Shown: piece after piece, positions 42,755 through 51,669 of the stretch
Layout of the letters: every line of letters begins with the position of its first letter
How positions within the stretch are numbered: the stretch's first letter is position 1
The notes under the pieces: generated by a model
What the model was told of the DNA's origin: nothing
The model's input: only the letters and a program-made list of their open reading frames with translations
Database searches by the model: none
Position numbers and translations under genes: made by a program
NCBI GenBank assembly: GCA_965220775.1
Contig: OZ244845.1
Span: forward strand, 2,790,001-2,854,000
Source: G963664835 sp965220775
Lineage (GTDB): Bacteria > Chloroflexota > UBA6077 > FW602-bin22 > JBCLEL01
Direction of reading: 5' to 3'
DNA length: 64,000 bases

Positions 42755-43773
42755 CGGACTACGTCAGGCGACGGATATTCCAGATGAAGAGAATCAAACG
42801 CCAATCTGGGTAACACGTTCGCTTGTAGATATTCAACGGTCCGGCGTATCAGCCGCGCCGCGATTAGCAAGTCGCGCTCAGATACGACTGCGACGCCCGA
42901 TTGTGTGTGGGGCGACCCCGATGGATCGGCGAGCGAATCCCAAACTGAAGCGGCCCACGTATGAATGCGTTCCCGTCCCGCCGACTGATCCCTCGTCCAA
43001 TAGGTAGTGAACTCCGTTGAGCTACGAAGCCGGTCGGCGGCGGGCAGCGAGAATAGCTTGATCGGCTCGAGGGAATGCCGCTCTGCCAGATCGACCATGC
43101 TCGGCTCCTGAAACGCAGCGATAGCCCAGCCGGGCCGGCCGCGCGCTAGTCTACTGATCCGTGCGGCGTTATCCTCATCGGAGCCCATTCGCTCGATGAG
43201 ATATCCCCGGATTTCTTCGACCGCGACGGGACTAAACGAAATCATTCTGCACCGCGAAACCACCGTATCGATCATCTGCCCCGCGCCATTCGCCGACAGG
43301 ATAAATACCGTCCGAGACGGTGCCTCCTCCAACTCCTTCAGCAATCGGTTTGCTGCGTCGATCTGAAGTCGATCGGCATCCTCGATTAGAAAGACCTGCC
43401 ACTTGCCAAGAAGCGGTCTTCTATATGAATCCCTCAACAGCCCCCGCACGGCCTCAATCGAGAGCAGCTTGCGCGCGCCGGTCCGCCGGCCGACACCATC
43501 ACCGTCCATCCAATCGACCTGATTCCGCAGGTTGAGTGTCTTGAAATCCGGGTGTGTACCCGCCAAGATAAGCCGACAGCTTTGACACTTGCGGCAAGGA
43601 GTCATCGTGCCGGTGCAGTTGAGTACAATCCCCAACTCCGTAGCGGCCCGGCCCTTACCAACGTGGGTGGGTCCGGTAAGCAGATATGCGTGGAACGGTC
43701 GATTCTTAGCAGACTCGCCGGTAAGCAACTGAATCGCCCTCTCGTTGCCTACGAACTCCAACCGAGAACTCAA
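42751..43773 (-). CDS. holB: DNA polymerase III delta' subunit
   Basis: Clamp-loader subunit that helps open and place the sliding clamp. From the start chosen it has 340 residues: AAA+ fold with FVGNERAIQLLTG, a Walker-A-like LLTGPTHVGKGRAATEL (the last Lys-Gly retained), a four-Cys zinc motif CTGTMTPCRKCQSC, KWQVFLIEDADRLQIDAANRLLKELEE and VVSRCRMISF (sensor 1/SRC region). The open frame extends 126 codons further upstream but that part reads as non-protein; TTG 43773 has GGGAGG six bases before it and gives the normal length. Confidence 0.88.
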   Translation of the reverse strand: MSSRLEFVGNERAIQLLTGESAKNRPFHAYLLTGPTHVGKGRAATELGIVLNCTGTMTPCRKCQSCRLILAGTHPDFKTLNLRNQVDWMDGDGVGRRTGARKLLSIEAVRGLLRDSYRRPLLGKWQVFLIEDADRLQIDAANRLLKELEEAPSRTVFILSANGAGQMIDTVVSRCRMISFSPVAVEEIRGYLIERMGSDEDNAARISRLARGRPGWAIAAFQEPSMVDLAERHSLEPIKLFSLPAADRLRSSTEFTTYWTRDQSAGRERIHTWAASVWDSLADPSGSPHTQSGVAVVSERDLLIAARLIRRTVEYLQANVLPRLAFDSLHLEYPSPDVVR

Positions 43774-44021
43774 TACCCGCCTCCCGGCCAATCTTGCGGC
43801 GATGTAACGCCGCCACCTGTGCCCACTTCGATGGATTACGGCGACAATGACTATAGTAACCTCAATTGTAGTTAGCGCTGCTCGTTTGACGAAGCGAACC
43901 AGGAGACTTAGACCCAGAACGCGTGATCGGGCGCATGCCTGCCCAGAATCACGCGCAATGGAGTCCATTGGACCGAGAGCGGCAAGAGCTCGACGCCCAG
44001 ATTTCCGGTTGGAGGATAAGG

Positions 44022-44531
44022 ATGCAGAGTGTCGAGGAGGTTGGAATCGCGGGCTACGGCAGCTACGGCCGGCCAATCGCATTGAATCTGCGATCGGCCG
44101 GCGTCGAAATTGTGGTTGGCGAATTGGATGACGAACGCGCGTTTGAGGCAATGCGAGAAGGATTCCCTAACTTTTCGCCGGCAGAAGTCTGCGGTCGATC
44201 AGAGTTAGTACTCGTAGACCACGAAGTCTCGGCCGCGCTGACGTGCGAAATCCTTGCCGGCGAGCGTTCTGTCCAAGCCGGCACTATCCTGTTCCTGAGC
44301 AACGACGGGCCCAACAGCCTACAGCTTCCCGGGCCATTGCGTAAAGACATTGCTTGGCTGAGGCCGTCTCTCTGCGACGATATGCTGCGGACGGCATTCC
44401 TCGGCGGCGAACATTCGACAATGGAATACTTCGAACTCGAGAATGTTTCTGGGCGTCTGAAAGACACCGTATGCGCGCTGGCCCAAGCTTTACGGATAAC
44501 CGTTTGTTCGAAGGGATCGGGTTTACCGTAG
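44022..44531 (+). CDS. KARI-like NAD(P)-binding domain protein, probably truncated
   Basis: A 169-residue Rossmann protein. VGIAGYGSYGRPIALNLRSAG with GVEIVVGELDDERAFEA resembles the NADPH-binding start of ketol-acid reductoisomerase (IlvC), but only an N-terminal domain is present and the knotted C-terminal domain with the metal-binding Asp/Glu residues is missing. The strong GGAGG six bases before ATG 44022 fixes the start. The last codons (GGT TTA CCG TAG) fall in the sequence that begins the dispersed repeat headpiece, so the repeat probably supplies the stop. It may be a regulatory remnant, a stand-alone oxidoreductase domain, or a decayed gene. Confidence 0.6.
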   Translation: MQSVEEVGIAGYGSYGRPIALNLRSAGVEIVVGELDDERAFEAMREGFPNFSPAEVCGRSELVLVDHEVSAALTCEILAGERSVQAGTILFLSNDGPNSLQLPGPLRKDIAWLRPSLCDDMLRTAFLGGEHSTMEYFELENVSGRLKDTVCALAQALRITVCSKGSGLP

Positions 44532-44565
44532 CAATCGCGCATGCCGGTCGCCGCCGGCACACCAA

Positions 44566-44763
44566 GGTATGAAAATTGGCTGCATTGGTGGATGGAACGG
44601 TTCAGGTGTCGTCTGTGCCCCCCATCCCCCTGGCTGGGGACAAGCCCCAACGCTACATCTCTCCTTCGACCCTCGGCTGTAGTTGTTCGGGCGACGGTGG
44701 TTGGTCTCGCCGGCCGGCGCCTGAATCCATCCCGGATCGGAGTCCGGGACATGCTTTCGTACC
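44566..44763 (+). repeat. Dispersed MITE-like element, copy 4
   Basis: A 198-base unit bounded by GGTATGAAAA and CTTTCGTACC, an almost perfect terminal inverted repeat. It contains the hairpin TGGGGACAAGCCCCA, CGCTACATCTCTCC, CTCGGCTGTAGTTGTTC, and at the right end the CCCGGATCGGAGTCCGGGACATGC palindrome. The headpiece at 44530-44565 reads GCATGCCGGTCGCCGCCGGC in the middle and overlaps the stop codon of the gene before it. Confidence 0.75.
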
Positions 44764-44796
44764 AATCGCTCATGCCGGCTGCCGCCGGCACACCAA

Positions 44797-44981
44797 GGTT
44801 TGAAAAGCCGGAGTTGTGGCGTGGTACGGCGAATTGGCACGGTGGATTCTGCTACACCCCGACCCCACCCCTGTGTGGGACAAGCCCACGCGCTACAGGA
44901 TTCCGGCCGTCGCCCGAACGACGAGGCCCGTCGGGGAAACCGGCAACCACGAGCGTGACGGGAAGCGTCTATTCTAGTACC
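44797..44981 (+). repeat. Dispersed MITE-like element, copy 5
   Basis: A 185-base unit directly following copy 4, separated by a 33-base headpiece (44764-44796, CATGCCGGCTGCCGCCGGCA). It is bounded by GGTTTGAAAA and TTCTAGTACC. The body keeps GAGTTGTGG, GGTACGGCGAATTGGCAC and the hairpin GTGGGACAAGCCCAC, then diverges into a dRS3-like ATTCCGGCC-type palindrome. Confidence 0.7.
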
Positions 44982-45070
44982 AACCCATCTTGGACTAAGC
45001 GGGGCCTTTGGCGCATACGCAGTTCTTGCACAATTCTGAGCAATCGTTTCAGATGGTGCGAAGGTCTCCG

Positions 45071-45079
45071 TGTTATAAT
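45071..45079 (+). promoter_or_regulatory. Extended -10 promoter for the FmdB gene
   Basis: TGTTATAAT is an exact extended -10 (TGN plus TATAAT, 45074-45079). No convincing -35 box lies 17 bases upstream. It would begin a leader of about 80 bases before ATG 45166. Confidence 0.55.
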
Positions 45080-45165
45080 CCGCTGTCAAGCAGGGTCATC
45101 GGTCCTGGTTTTGGCCGAATATGCGCCTTATCCAGCCATTGGCTACCACCATAACTGAGGGAAAT

Positions 45166-45492
45166 ATGCCGACCTACGAGTACGCGTGCAACAGTTGCAG
45201 TCATCGATTCGAGACGCGACAGCGGATGACTGATGACCCAATTACCACGTGCCCAGAATGTCATGGAAGCATCTATCGCGTGCTTTTTCCAGTCGGAATC
45301 GTTTTCAAGGGCTCGGGCTTCTACAAGACTGACAACAGTCCAAACGAGGAGAAGAAATCCGAAGACCGAAAAGACGACAAAGCCTCGCCTTCGGACGACA
45401 AGTCCAAGACCTCTTCCAAAGACAAAGCCACCTCGGCCAAAGGCGAGTCCGGCTCGACGGACGCAGCCGCGTCTGCGAGCGGCGCCTACTAA
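45166..45492 (+). CDS. FmdB-family zinc-ribbon protein
   Basis: A 108-residue protein with an N-terminal zinc ribbon: MPTYEYACNSCSHRFE and CPECHGSIYRVLFP give the two CxxC knuckles (about 8-11 and 27-30). The GSGFYKTD motif closes the ribbon. The C-terminal half is low-complexity, Lys/Asp/Ser-rich, then Ala/Ser-rich, as is common in FmdB homologues. The frame stays open further upstream, but ATG 45166 with GAGGG five bases before it begins exactly at the family start. Proposed roles are regulatory; none is proven. Confidence 0.88.
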   Translation: MPTYEYACNSCSHRFETRQRMTDDPITTCPECHGSIYRVLFPVGIVFKGSGFYKTDNSPNEEKKSEDRKDDKASPSDDKSKTSSKDKATSAKGESGSTDAAASASGAY

Positions 45493-45974
45493 GCGGCGGC
45501 GGGCGAACCCACACTCCGTCCGACCCGCTTGGTCCAACTCCGCTTTGTGATATAGTATCGGCCAAATTGCCGCGATCTGTTGAGCGTCACGTGGTCTGTC
45601 GGTGGCCTCATCAAGAGATTTTCCAATTCGCAGGGAGACGGATGCCGCCATTGGAGAATGGGCCGGCATCACAGGCGCCCATGCGAAAGCAACCTGAGAT
45701 GATGAAAATGGGGAGGCCGGTAGCTCCTGTGAGGCGGGCCGGCAACTGTGCCTATCGCTGGAGATAAGCCTCGGCGCTACGGGTTCCCCTACCCCCTGGA
45801 CTCCGGCCCCGTATCGGGGTACGGGGCATGCTTTCGACCGCCGGAGTGACGAGTCGGGAGGTGGAAGTCCGTCTTCAATGGAATAGGTCCGGCCGAAATG
45901 GCCGGCGAGGTGCAGGAGCCAGGTCTCATCGCGCCACGAATAAGAACAGACACAAATAGAGGGAGGTAGCATCG
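45493..45974. other. Intergenic region with a promoter candidate and a repeat fragment
   Basis: This stretch of 482 bases has no supported gene. TTGGTC (45529-45534) and TATAGT (45551-45556) form a candidate promoter, and 45791-45855 carries a piece of the right end of the dispersed element (CATGCTTTCGACC, then CCGGAGTGACGAG). A good ribosome site for the next gene closes it. Confidence 0.45.
45529..45556 (+). promoter_or_regulatory. Candidate promoter
   Basis: TTGGTC and TATAGT are separated by 16 bases. It lies 420 bases before the FAH-family gene and could serve that operon or simply be chance. Confidence 0.3.
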
Positions 45975-46748
45975 GTGAAGTTCGTTCGTTACCAGGGCAG
46001 CAGCGGAGCTCAATACGGCGTCGTCGAGGACGACGGCACAGTACGGGATCTCTCCGGCTGTCCATTCGGGGAATACAGTATCGGTGGGGCCGCCGGCGCG
46101 ATAGATGATTTGAATCTCCTCGCGCCTGTCGATCCGCCGAGAGTGATCGGAGTCGGGAGCAACTACGTCGCGCATATCGAGGAAATGGGGTTGCCCACCC
46201 CGCCCTTTCCTATGTTGTTCTTGTTACCGTCAACGACAGTCATAGGATCCGGCGATTCGATTGTCTATCCGCGCCAAGGGGAAAGAGTCGAGTTCGAAGG
46301 AGAGCTTGTCATTGTCATTGGCAAGCGAGCACGGCGCGTTTCGGAGTCGGAAGCGTTAGACTACGTACTTGGTTACTCCTGCGGGAACGACGTCAGCGAA
46401 CGCGTTATTCAGTTTGCCGAGATGAAGATGGGCGCCATAATGATCGGCAAGTCGTTCGACACATTTAAGCCACTTGGGCCCATAATTGCCACCGACTTGG
46501 ATCCATCGAACGTCGACGTTACCACGCGGGTAAACGGCGAGGTAAGGCAGCATGGCAACACCTCCGATCTCCTCTTCCCGGCGGCAAAGTTGGTCTCGTA
46601 CATGAGCGAGGCAATGACTCTATTACCCGGTGACGTAATCTATAGCGGGACTCCGGCCGGCGTGGGGCCGATAGCGCCTGGTGACACGATCGACATAGAG
46701 ATCGCCGGCATCGGCGTCCTGAGCAATTCCGTAGTAGCTGAAGACTGA
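45975..46748 (+). CDS. Fumarylacetoacetate hydrolase family protein
   Basis: A metal-dependent C-C hydrolase or isomerase of 257 residues of the FAHD1/HpaG type. The metal-site motif EFEGELVIVIGK (two Glu) and the downstream Asp in GYSCGNDVSER are kept, with IGKSFDTFKPLGPIIAT, NTSDLLFPAAKLVSYMSEAM and YSGTPAGVGPIAPGD following the family order. Likely substrates are 2-oxo-acids such as acylpyruvates or 2,4-didehydro-3-deoxy sugar acids. GTG 45975 is preceded by GGAGG at eight bases. It lies upstream of two Gfo/Idh/MocA genes, which suggests a sugar-acid pathway. Confidence 0.9.
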   Translation: MKFVRYQGSSGAQYGVVEDDGTVRDLSGCPFGEYSIGGAAGAIDDLNLLAPVDPPRVIGVGSNYVAHIEEMGLPTPPFPMLFLLPSTTVIGSGDSIVYPRQGERVEFEGELVIVIGKRARRVSESEALDYVLGYSCGNDVSERVIQFAEMKMGAIMIGKSFDTFKPLGPIIATDLDPSNVDVTTRVNGEVRQHGNTSDLLFPAAKLVSYMSEAMTLLPGDVIYSGTPAGVGPIAPGDTIDIEIAGIGVLSNSVVAED

Positions 46749-46899
46749 CGCCGATTCGATCGCAATAGTCGGCGTGCCGACTGGGCGAACCGACGGGCGG
46801 ATCAAGGACAAAACCACAAGAAATGCAGGGATCGTGTCCTCGACCGGCCAGCATTCTGGACGCAGCTCGCTGGTCAGGGGATTCGTACGAGGCGTGGGC

Positions 46900-47892
46900 A
46901 TGAGAATCGGTCAAATCGGCATAGGACACGCCCATGCGGCGGGATGGACCAAGGCGCTCGCGAATAACCCAGAAGTCGAACTCGTCGGCATCTTCGAGCC
47001 GGATCCAAAAGTACTTGCGGCGCGATCGATGGATCCAGCATTCGAAGGCGTTCATTGGCTCAAAGAGCAAGAGCTATTGCGCGATGAATCCGTAACGGCG
47101 ATCTTTGTCGAAACCCGGCCGGCCGACAACCTCTACTGGGCTCGGCGAGCTCTTGAGGCCGGCAAGCACGTTTCAATCGACAAACCTCCGAGCCCCTCTC
47201 TCAGTGAACTGCGCCAGATCTTGGATCTTGCTCAAGCGCGCAATCTTCACGTCAATATGGGCTATATGTTCCGATCTAATCCGGCCTTCCAATTCCTGTT
47301 CGAAGCAATCGAATCGGGAATGCTGGGGGACATATTCAGGATCGAAGCCGAGATACCGACCAGCTTTCAAGGTTCCAGATACACGAAGAATGCGCCTGCG
47401 ATCGAAAAATATCCAGGAGGCATCTTCTATGAGTTGGGAAGTCACTTCGTTGATCTCGTGGTGATCGTGCTGGGAGCCCCACTCAAGGTCGCATCAATCC
47501 TACGCAAAGATTATCGATCGGATAATCAAAGCCCGTTTATCGACAATACGGTCGCGATATTCGAGTTCGCAAATGCGTTGGCGGTGATACAGACTTGGGC
47601 AATGGAGGTGGATGCGTTTCCGCATCGGCGATTCGAGGTCTATGGGACTCGTGGCAGCATCCGGATTGAACCCGTAGAGCGGCCGCCTAGATTGCAGCTT
47701 TGCCTGGCCGAGGCTCATGGAGAGTACAGGGCCGGTTGGCAAACAATCACCGTAGGGGACCGGCCACGCTACGTCGGCGACGTTGCGGAGTTCGTCGGCG
47801 TCGTAAGCGGCCAACGGAAACCGCGCTACGGCCCCGAGCACGACCTCGAGGCGCATAGAGCGTTACTACAGGCTTGCAGAGTCCCAGACTAG
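46900..47892 (+). CDS. Gfo/Idh/MocA-family oxidoreductase 1
   Basis: A 330-residue NAD(P)-dependent dehydrogenase. The N-terminal Rossmann domain reads MRIGQIGIGHAHAAGWTKAL; the EKP-type motif is ISIDKPPSPSL with the lysine in place (residue about 95), and the C-terminal half is the usual alpha/beta domain with GGIFYELGSHFVDLV, where His is a typical catalytic residue. ACGAGG lies seven bases before ATG 46900; a longer frame upstream has no support. Substrate is probably a sugar, inositol or sugar acid. It sits between the FAH gene and a second relative, in the same direction. Confidence 0.87.
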   Translation: MRIGQIGIGHAHAAGWTKALANNPEVELVGIFEPDPKVLAARSMDPAFEGVHWLKEQELLRDESVTAIFVETRPADNLYWARRALEAGKHVSIDKPPSPSLSELRQILDLAQARNLHVNMGYMFRSNPAFQFLFEAIESGMLGDIFRIEAEIPTSFQGSRYTKNAPAIEKYPGGIFYELGSHFVDLVVIVLGAPLKVASILRKDYRSDNQSPFIDNTVAIFEFANALAVIQTWAMEVDAFPHRRFEVYGTRGSIRIEPVERPPRLQLCLAEAHGEYRAGWQTITVGDRPRYVGDVAEFVGVVSGQRKPRYGPEHDLEAHRALLQACRVPD

Positions 47893-47989
47893 CCGGAGCG
47901 ACTCAGACGGAAGCAACGCGCCGGGTCGATAAGCTGGAACGGCCGACACAGTGAAGCCTAAGCATTGAAGACTGGGATGGAGGTGACTC

Positions 47990-48937
47990 GTGATAAAAGT
48001 CGGATTCATTGGAGCCGGTAATCGGGCATTGAGCGCGCACTACCCGTCCATTGAACGCATAGCGCGAGCGGAGATTGCCGCGATCTGCGATCTGGACACT
48101 GGCAGGCTCAATGCCGCCGGCGACAGATTTGGCGTCGAGCAGCGCTATTCGGAGTACGGCCGGATGCTTGCCGAGGCCGACCTCGACGTGGTCTACGTCA
48201 TTATGCCGCCCAACGATCTGACTCCGATCGTCATCGACTGCCTCGACTCTGGCCGGCACGTCGTGATGGAGAAACCGCCGGGCAATAACGTGGGTGAAGT
48301 CGAATCCATGATCGAGGCTGCCGAGCGAAACGGCCGCTGGGCCATGGTGACATTCCAGCGGCGTTTCGCCGCCATCACCCAAGAAGTCAGGAGGCTCGTA
48401 TTGGAGCGAGGGCCGATCACGATGTGTCTTGGAGAATTTCACAAGAATCTGTTGACGTTCCCAGGACCGCAATACGGTATTAGTACGCTACTGGACGACG
48501 TTATCCATGCGGTCGATTTCGTCAGCTACATGTGCGGAGGCGAGGCGCGAGAGGTCCACGCATTGCAGGATCGCTTCTTTGCCGACTGGAAAAACTGCTA
48601 CAACGGGCTGGTGCGCTTCAGTACCGGTTCGGTGGGCGTGATCTCCGGCAATCGCTCGGCCGGCGCCAGGTATCTCCGCCACGAAGTCCACGGTCGAGGC
48701 ATCTCGGCCTACTTGCGCCTCCCCGAAGAGGCCGAAGTGTGGCGCGACAACGAACAAGAGCCGATGGTCCTGCGAGGAGCGGATATCGTGGGTTCCGACG
48801 ACAGATTGGCCTACGAAGGTACTTTGGCGATGAATCAACATTTCCTGGAGTGCATCGACTCAGGCACAGAACCGCTGACCAGCCTGCAAAATAATCTGAG
48901 CACGATGCGTCTAGTGGAGGCTATGGAGGGTGAATAG
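47990..48937 (+). CDS. Gfo/Idh/MocA-family oxidoreductase 2
   Basis: A 315-residue member of the same superfamily, only distantly like its neighbour. The Rossmann opening is KVGFIGAGNRALSAHYPSIE, followed by RYSEYGRMLAEADLDVVYVI, and the EKP motif is VVMEKPPGNNVGEVE. DDVIHAVDFVSYMCGG carries the catalytic His/Asp-like region. GTG 47990 has GGAGG about six bases ahead. Together with the preceding two genes it forms a plausible catabolic operon for an unidentified polyol or sugar acid. Confidence 0.87.
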   Translation: MIKVGFIGAGNRALSAHYPSIERIARAEIAAICDLDTGRLNAAGDRFGVEQRYSEYGRMLAEADLDVVYVIMPPNDLTPIVIDCLDSGRHVVMEKPPGNNVGEVESMIEAAERNGRWAMVTFQRRFAAITQEVRRLVLERGPITMCLGEFHKNLLTFPGPQYGISTLLDDVIHAVDFVSYMCGGEAREVHALQDRFFADWKNCYNGLVRFSTGSVGVISGNRSAGARYLRHEVHGRGISAYLRLPEEAEVWRDNEQEPMVLRGADIVGSDDRLAYEGTLAMNQHFLECIDSGTEPLTSLQNNLSTMRLVEAMEGE

Positions 48938-49116
48938 CTCGCTGATCTAAGCAAGCACTGCGTTCAAGTTGCTATCACCATGCTGTATCGTTGAATTGCC
49001 CGCAGGGGCGCCGGCCGAATTGCGAAGATTTTCAACTACAATGGTCGGCCTCTGGGTACACTCGACTCTAGGAAGCTGGGGCTCCGGCGAGACTCTAGCG
49101 TATAAGGACGTTTATA

Positions 49117-49566
49117 ATGCGCGCACTGCTGCAAAGAGTCAGCCGAGCACGGGTCATCGTGGATGGCGCGGAGGTGGGATCCATAGCTAGAGGATGGACC
49201 ATACTCCTCGGGATCGGTCCTGACGACGACGAGAGCAAAGCCGTCCGCCTGGCCGACAAGATTGTATCCCTGCGGGCCTTCGAAGACGCGGCCGGCAAGA
49301 TGAACCTAGACGCCAAGCAAGCGGCGGCAGAGTTCCTCGTCATTTCCCAAGTCACATTGTACGCCGATTTGTCCAGAGGTCGCCGGCCCAGCCTAGCCGG
49401 CGCGGCGCCTCCACGGATAGCCGAACCTCTGGTAAACCATTTCACCGAACTTCTCCGGGCCGCCGGCTTTAGGGTGGAAACCGGCCAATTCGGTGCCTAC
49501 ATGGAGGTCGAGATCCATAATACGGGACCAGTGACGTTCTTCTTGTCGACCGACGTAACCGAGTGA
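49117..49566 (+). CDS. dtd: D-aminoacyl-tRNA deacylase
   Basis: Removes D-amino acids (and Gly from tRNA-Ala) mischarged on tRNA. The 149 residues match the family: MRALLQRVSRARVIVDGAEVG at the start, LLGIGPDDDESKAVRLADKI, the active-site SQVTLYADLSRGRRPSL, and the cis Gly-Pro motif NTGPVTFFL near the end. Just upstream is TATAAG, so the leader may be very short. No operon partner is evident. Confidence 0.95.
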   Translation: MRALLQRVSRARVIVDGAEVGSIARGWTILLGIGPDDDESKAVRLADKIVSLRAFEDAAGKMNLDAKQAAAEFLVISQVTLYADLSRGRRPSLAGAAPPRIAEPLVNHFTELLRAAGFRVETGQFGAYMEVEIHNTGPVTFFLSTDVTE

Positions 49567-49713
49567 GGATTGTCCCAGAAGTGTTCATGACGGATCACTG
49601 GTTCCGTCTAGACGCTCACCGCTTCCAAGGATGAACGGCAGGCGCTGAGACCGGGCTCAACTAGAGCAATCAGATGGGTACGGGCATTAGTCGAAGGAAG
49701 ATAGGCCGCTATG

Positions 49714-50910
49714 CTAGCTGGACGCGCCCACGCCGCTCTTCACGAAGATCTCAAAGCGGATCGATAGCCTTGAAAAGTGGCTTTGTGCGGGCGTACCGTT
49801 ATTGTAGTGGGACTCGTTAATCGTGACATTGCCGGCTAACGAGCCGGTTTCTAGTCGAGTTATTCCGCCGTTCTTAGCTTCTACTATGTCGTCGACGGCA
49901 CCGGACTGAAGCCATTCTTCAGTGAGATTACGTCCCTGGTCGAGAGCCCAACGGCTCACAATTCCAACTGAACGCAACTCTTGATCGGAAACGTAGTCGT
50001 GCAACCATGCAGTGAAAGCGTAGAACTTACCGCTGCCGGCAGGTTCGAGCCATTTGCTAGCGCTAAGGCCGCAAGCACCCAGCAGAACGCCGGTCTCGCG
50101 GTCGACGATTGGATGGATCTCGTCGTAAGGATCATCGCCCAACTCGTAGGTGGACTGGAACCCTACGCGACTGCGCGAGCTTGCGGCAGCGGCGCGAGCC
50201 GGCGCCGCGGTGTGTTGGCTTTCTACCACGGACTTGAAGCCGTTGAATGCACTGTTAGTGCCGGCACGGGCCGTCTCCGGCTTAGCCATTGGTTGCAGAC
50301 GAGAGTGATAAGTCTGAGGAGGAGCAGCCCGGGTGCGAAAACGGGGAGGCTCCTGCTCAGTCATCGTTTGCGGCTGGGACTGAGCTCGCAACGAAGACGG
50401 AAACGAAATTCCGAGAAGTCGCATAGCAGCGAACGTTCCCGCAACGAGCGCCACCAATATTGCCACGATTGGGACGATCAAGTCGCCGGTCGCAGATGGC
50501 GCTGGAGCAACGCCCGCCTGTAAAGCCGGACCCTGATTTGGACTGGCCGCAGAAGAGTCACCGCCATCGAGCTTCACAGCCAGTTGTCGCAACTGTTCCT
50601 GTGCGGACAACGGCAACGTGGGATCGTTAATCACCGCTCTACGGGCGTCTTGCACGACCTGAATCGGGTCGCCCAGGCTTGAGAGCCGTTCCCGTGCCGC
50701 AGCAAGATCGTTGTCTCGGAGATTAGCTTCGGCGACAAGAAGCACGTACTCAGTCGAGCTAACCGACCCTTCCACCGGCGGGAGTAATATCCTGATCGCG
50801 ATCGAGCCTACAACTACGCCCACTATCAGCAGCAGCGCCAAGAAGATTCCCTGCCGCAATGGCGAGGACGTTTGCACAAAACTTGATGCTTTAAACATAG
50901 AATTTATCAA
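49714..50910 (-). CDS. Two-helix membrane protein, Chloroflexota-type, paired with the SH3 protein
   Basis: A 398-residue protein that I do not recognise. An N-terminal transmembrane helix (about 20-43) is followed by a helical segment (EYVLLVAEANLRDNDLAAARERL), a Ser/Ala/Pro linker and a second helix (about 143-166). The large C-terminal part begins with a Gln/Pro/Arg-rich region and ends in a compact domain (about 270-398) with DRETGVLLGACGLSASKWLE and RFEIFVKSG. The helical segment after the first membrane span resembles that of the gene upstream, so the two are probably paralogous at that end. The TTG start abuts the preceding stop; ATG 50898 is an alternative. Confidence 0.65.
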   Translation of the reverse strand: MINSMFKASSFVQTSSPLRQGIFLALLLIVGVVVGSIAIRILLPPVEGSVSSTEYVLLVAEANLRDNDLAAARERLSSLGDPIQVVQDARRAVINDPTLPLSAQEQLRQLAVKLDGGDSSAASPNQGPALQAGVAPAPSATGDLIVPIVAILVALVAGTFAAMRLLGISFPSSLRAQSQPQTMTEQEPPRFRTRAAPPQTYHSRLQPMAKPETARAGTNSAFNGFKSVVESQHTAAPARAAAASSRSRVGFQSTYELGDDPYDEIHPIVDRETGVLLGACGLSASKWLEPAGSGKFYAFTAWLHDYVSDQELRSVGIVSRWALDQGRNLTEEWLQSGAVDDIVEAKNGGITRLETGSLAGNVTINESHYNNGTPAQSHFSRLSIRFEIFVKSGVGASS

Positions 50911-51669
50911 CTATTCACCCGCTGAAATCAGGGAATAGTAGACGTATCCCTCCAAATCCTCGTAAGTCACGTGGTACCATCGTGGCTCTACAGGGTCCAC
51001 CGCTTCCCCATCCAATATATTCTTGATCTTTACAGTCGCCCCCTCGGGCAGTACGCCGAGCTGTTGGGAGTCCGTAGTTGGCTGACTGCGGAGTCGAGCA
51101 GCCGTCAAGATCGTGCCTGACGCTGGTATTAGCGGTTCTGGAGTAATAATCACCGACGTAAGCGGCGTCGCGTTGCGTGAAACGATCGGCGTACCTATGA
51201 CAATTGGCTCGTTGGAAGTTACTTCTTGAGTATCTTGCACCGCTGGCGCCCCCACGGAGGCCACTGGTGACGCGCCCTCTTGTCCAACCACGGGCGCTGC
51301 TGCGGATGGAGCGCGATCCATCGCCTGACTGAACGATTGAAGCAAGCTTGCCTGGGATTGAAGTGTACTATCGCGGGATTCAGCGTATCTCGTCGCGAGG
51401 TGCGTTACCGAGGTGGATGGTTCGACGAAACCTGTGTCTCGCATTCTATCACGTAGAACGGCAACATTTTCGCCTTGGCGGTAAAGAGTAGCCGACAACA
51501 CCAAGTAGGAGTCGTCCAAGGTCGCCGAACGTGCGTTGAGCGCAGCCGGCAAGTTCACCACGAGTCCTACCAGGACACCAACGACCAAGACTAGCATAGC
51601 GACCGAGGGCTTCCAACGTGATTCGAGCCCTAACGTCGTGCTGCTAATCCGGCTTCTTCGACGATACAA
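50911..51669 (-). CDS. Membrane-anchored SH3 domain protein, paired
   Basis: A 252-residue protein: transmembrane helix (about 22-44), a helical module (YLVLSATLYRQGENVAVLRDRM) shared in pattern with the next gene, a long Ser/Pro/Val-rich linker, and a C-terminal bacterial SH3 domain (LTAARLRSQPTTDSQQLGVL, ATVKIKN, WYHVTYEDLEGYVYYSLI). The stop codon directly abuts the next gene, so the pair is co-translated. A surface or envelope role is likely. TTG start with only a weak ribosome site. Confidence 0.7.
   Translation of the reverse strand: MYRRRSRISSTTLGLESRWKPSVAMLVLVVGVLVGLVVNLPAALNARSATLDDSYLVLSATLYRQGENVAVLRDRMRDTGFVEPSTSVTHLATRYAESRDSTLQSQASLLQSFSQAMDRAPSAAAPVVGQEGASPVASVGAPAVQDTQEVTSNEPIVIGTPIVSRNATPLTSVIITPEPLIPASGTILTAARLRSQPTTDSQQLGVLPEGATVKIKNILDGEAVDPVEPRWYHVTYEDLEGYVYYSLISAGE

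Larger units (their letters stand above)
44532..45070. other. Intergenic region of tandem dispersed elements
   Basis: No gene is supported. Two copies of the dispersed element in direct orientation (44566-44763 and 44797-44981) are each preceded by the GC-rich headpiece, and together occupy almost the whole region. The remainder leads to an extended -10 promoter for the FmdB gene. Confidence 0.6.

Noticed and set aside
45073..46065. Open frame of 330 codons on the minus strand over FmdB and FAH genes
   Set aside because: It spans an intergenic region and antisense coding; composition is Arg-rich and no family fits.
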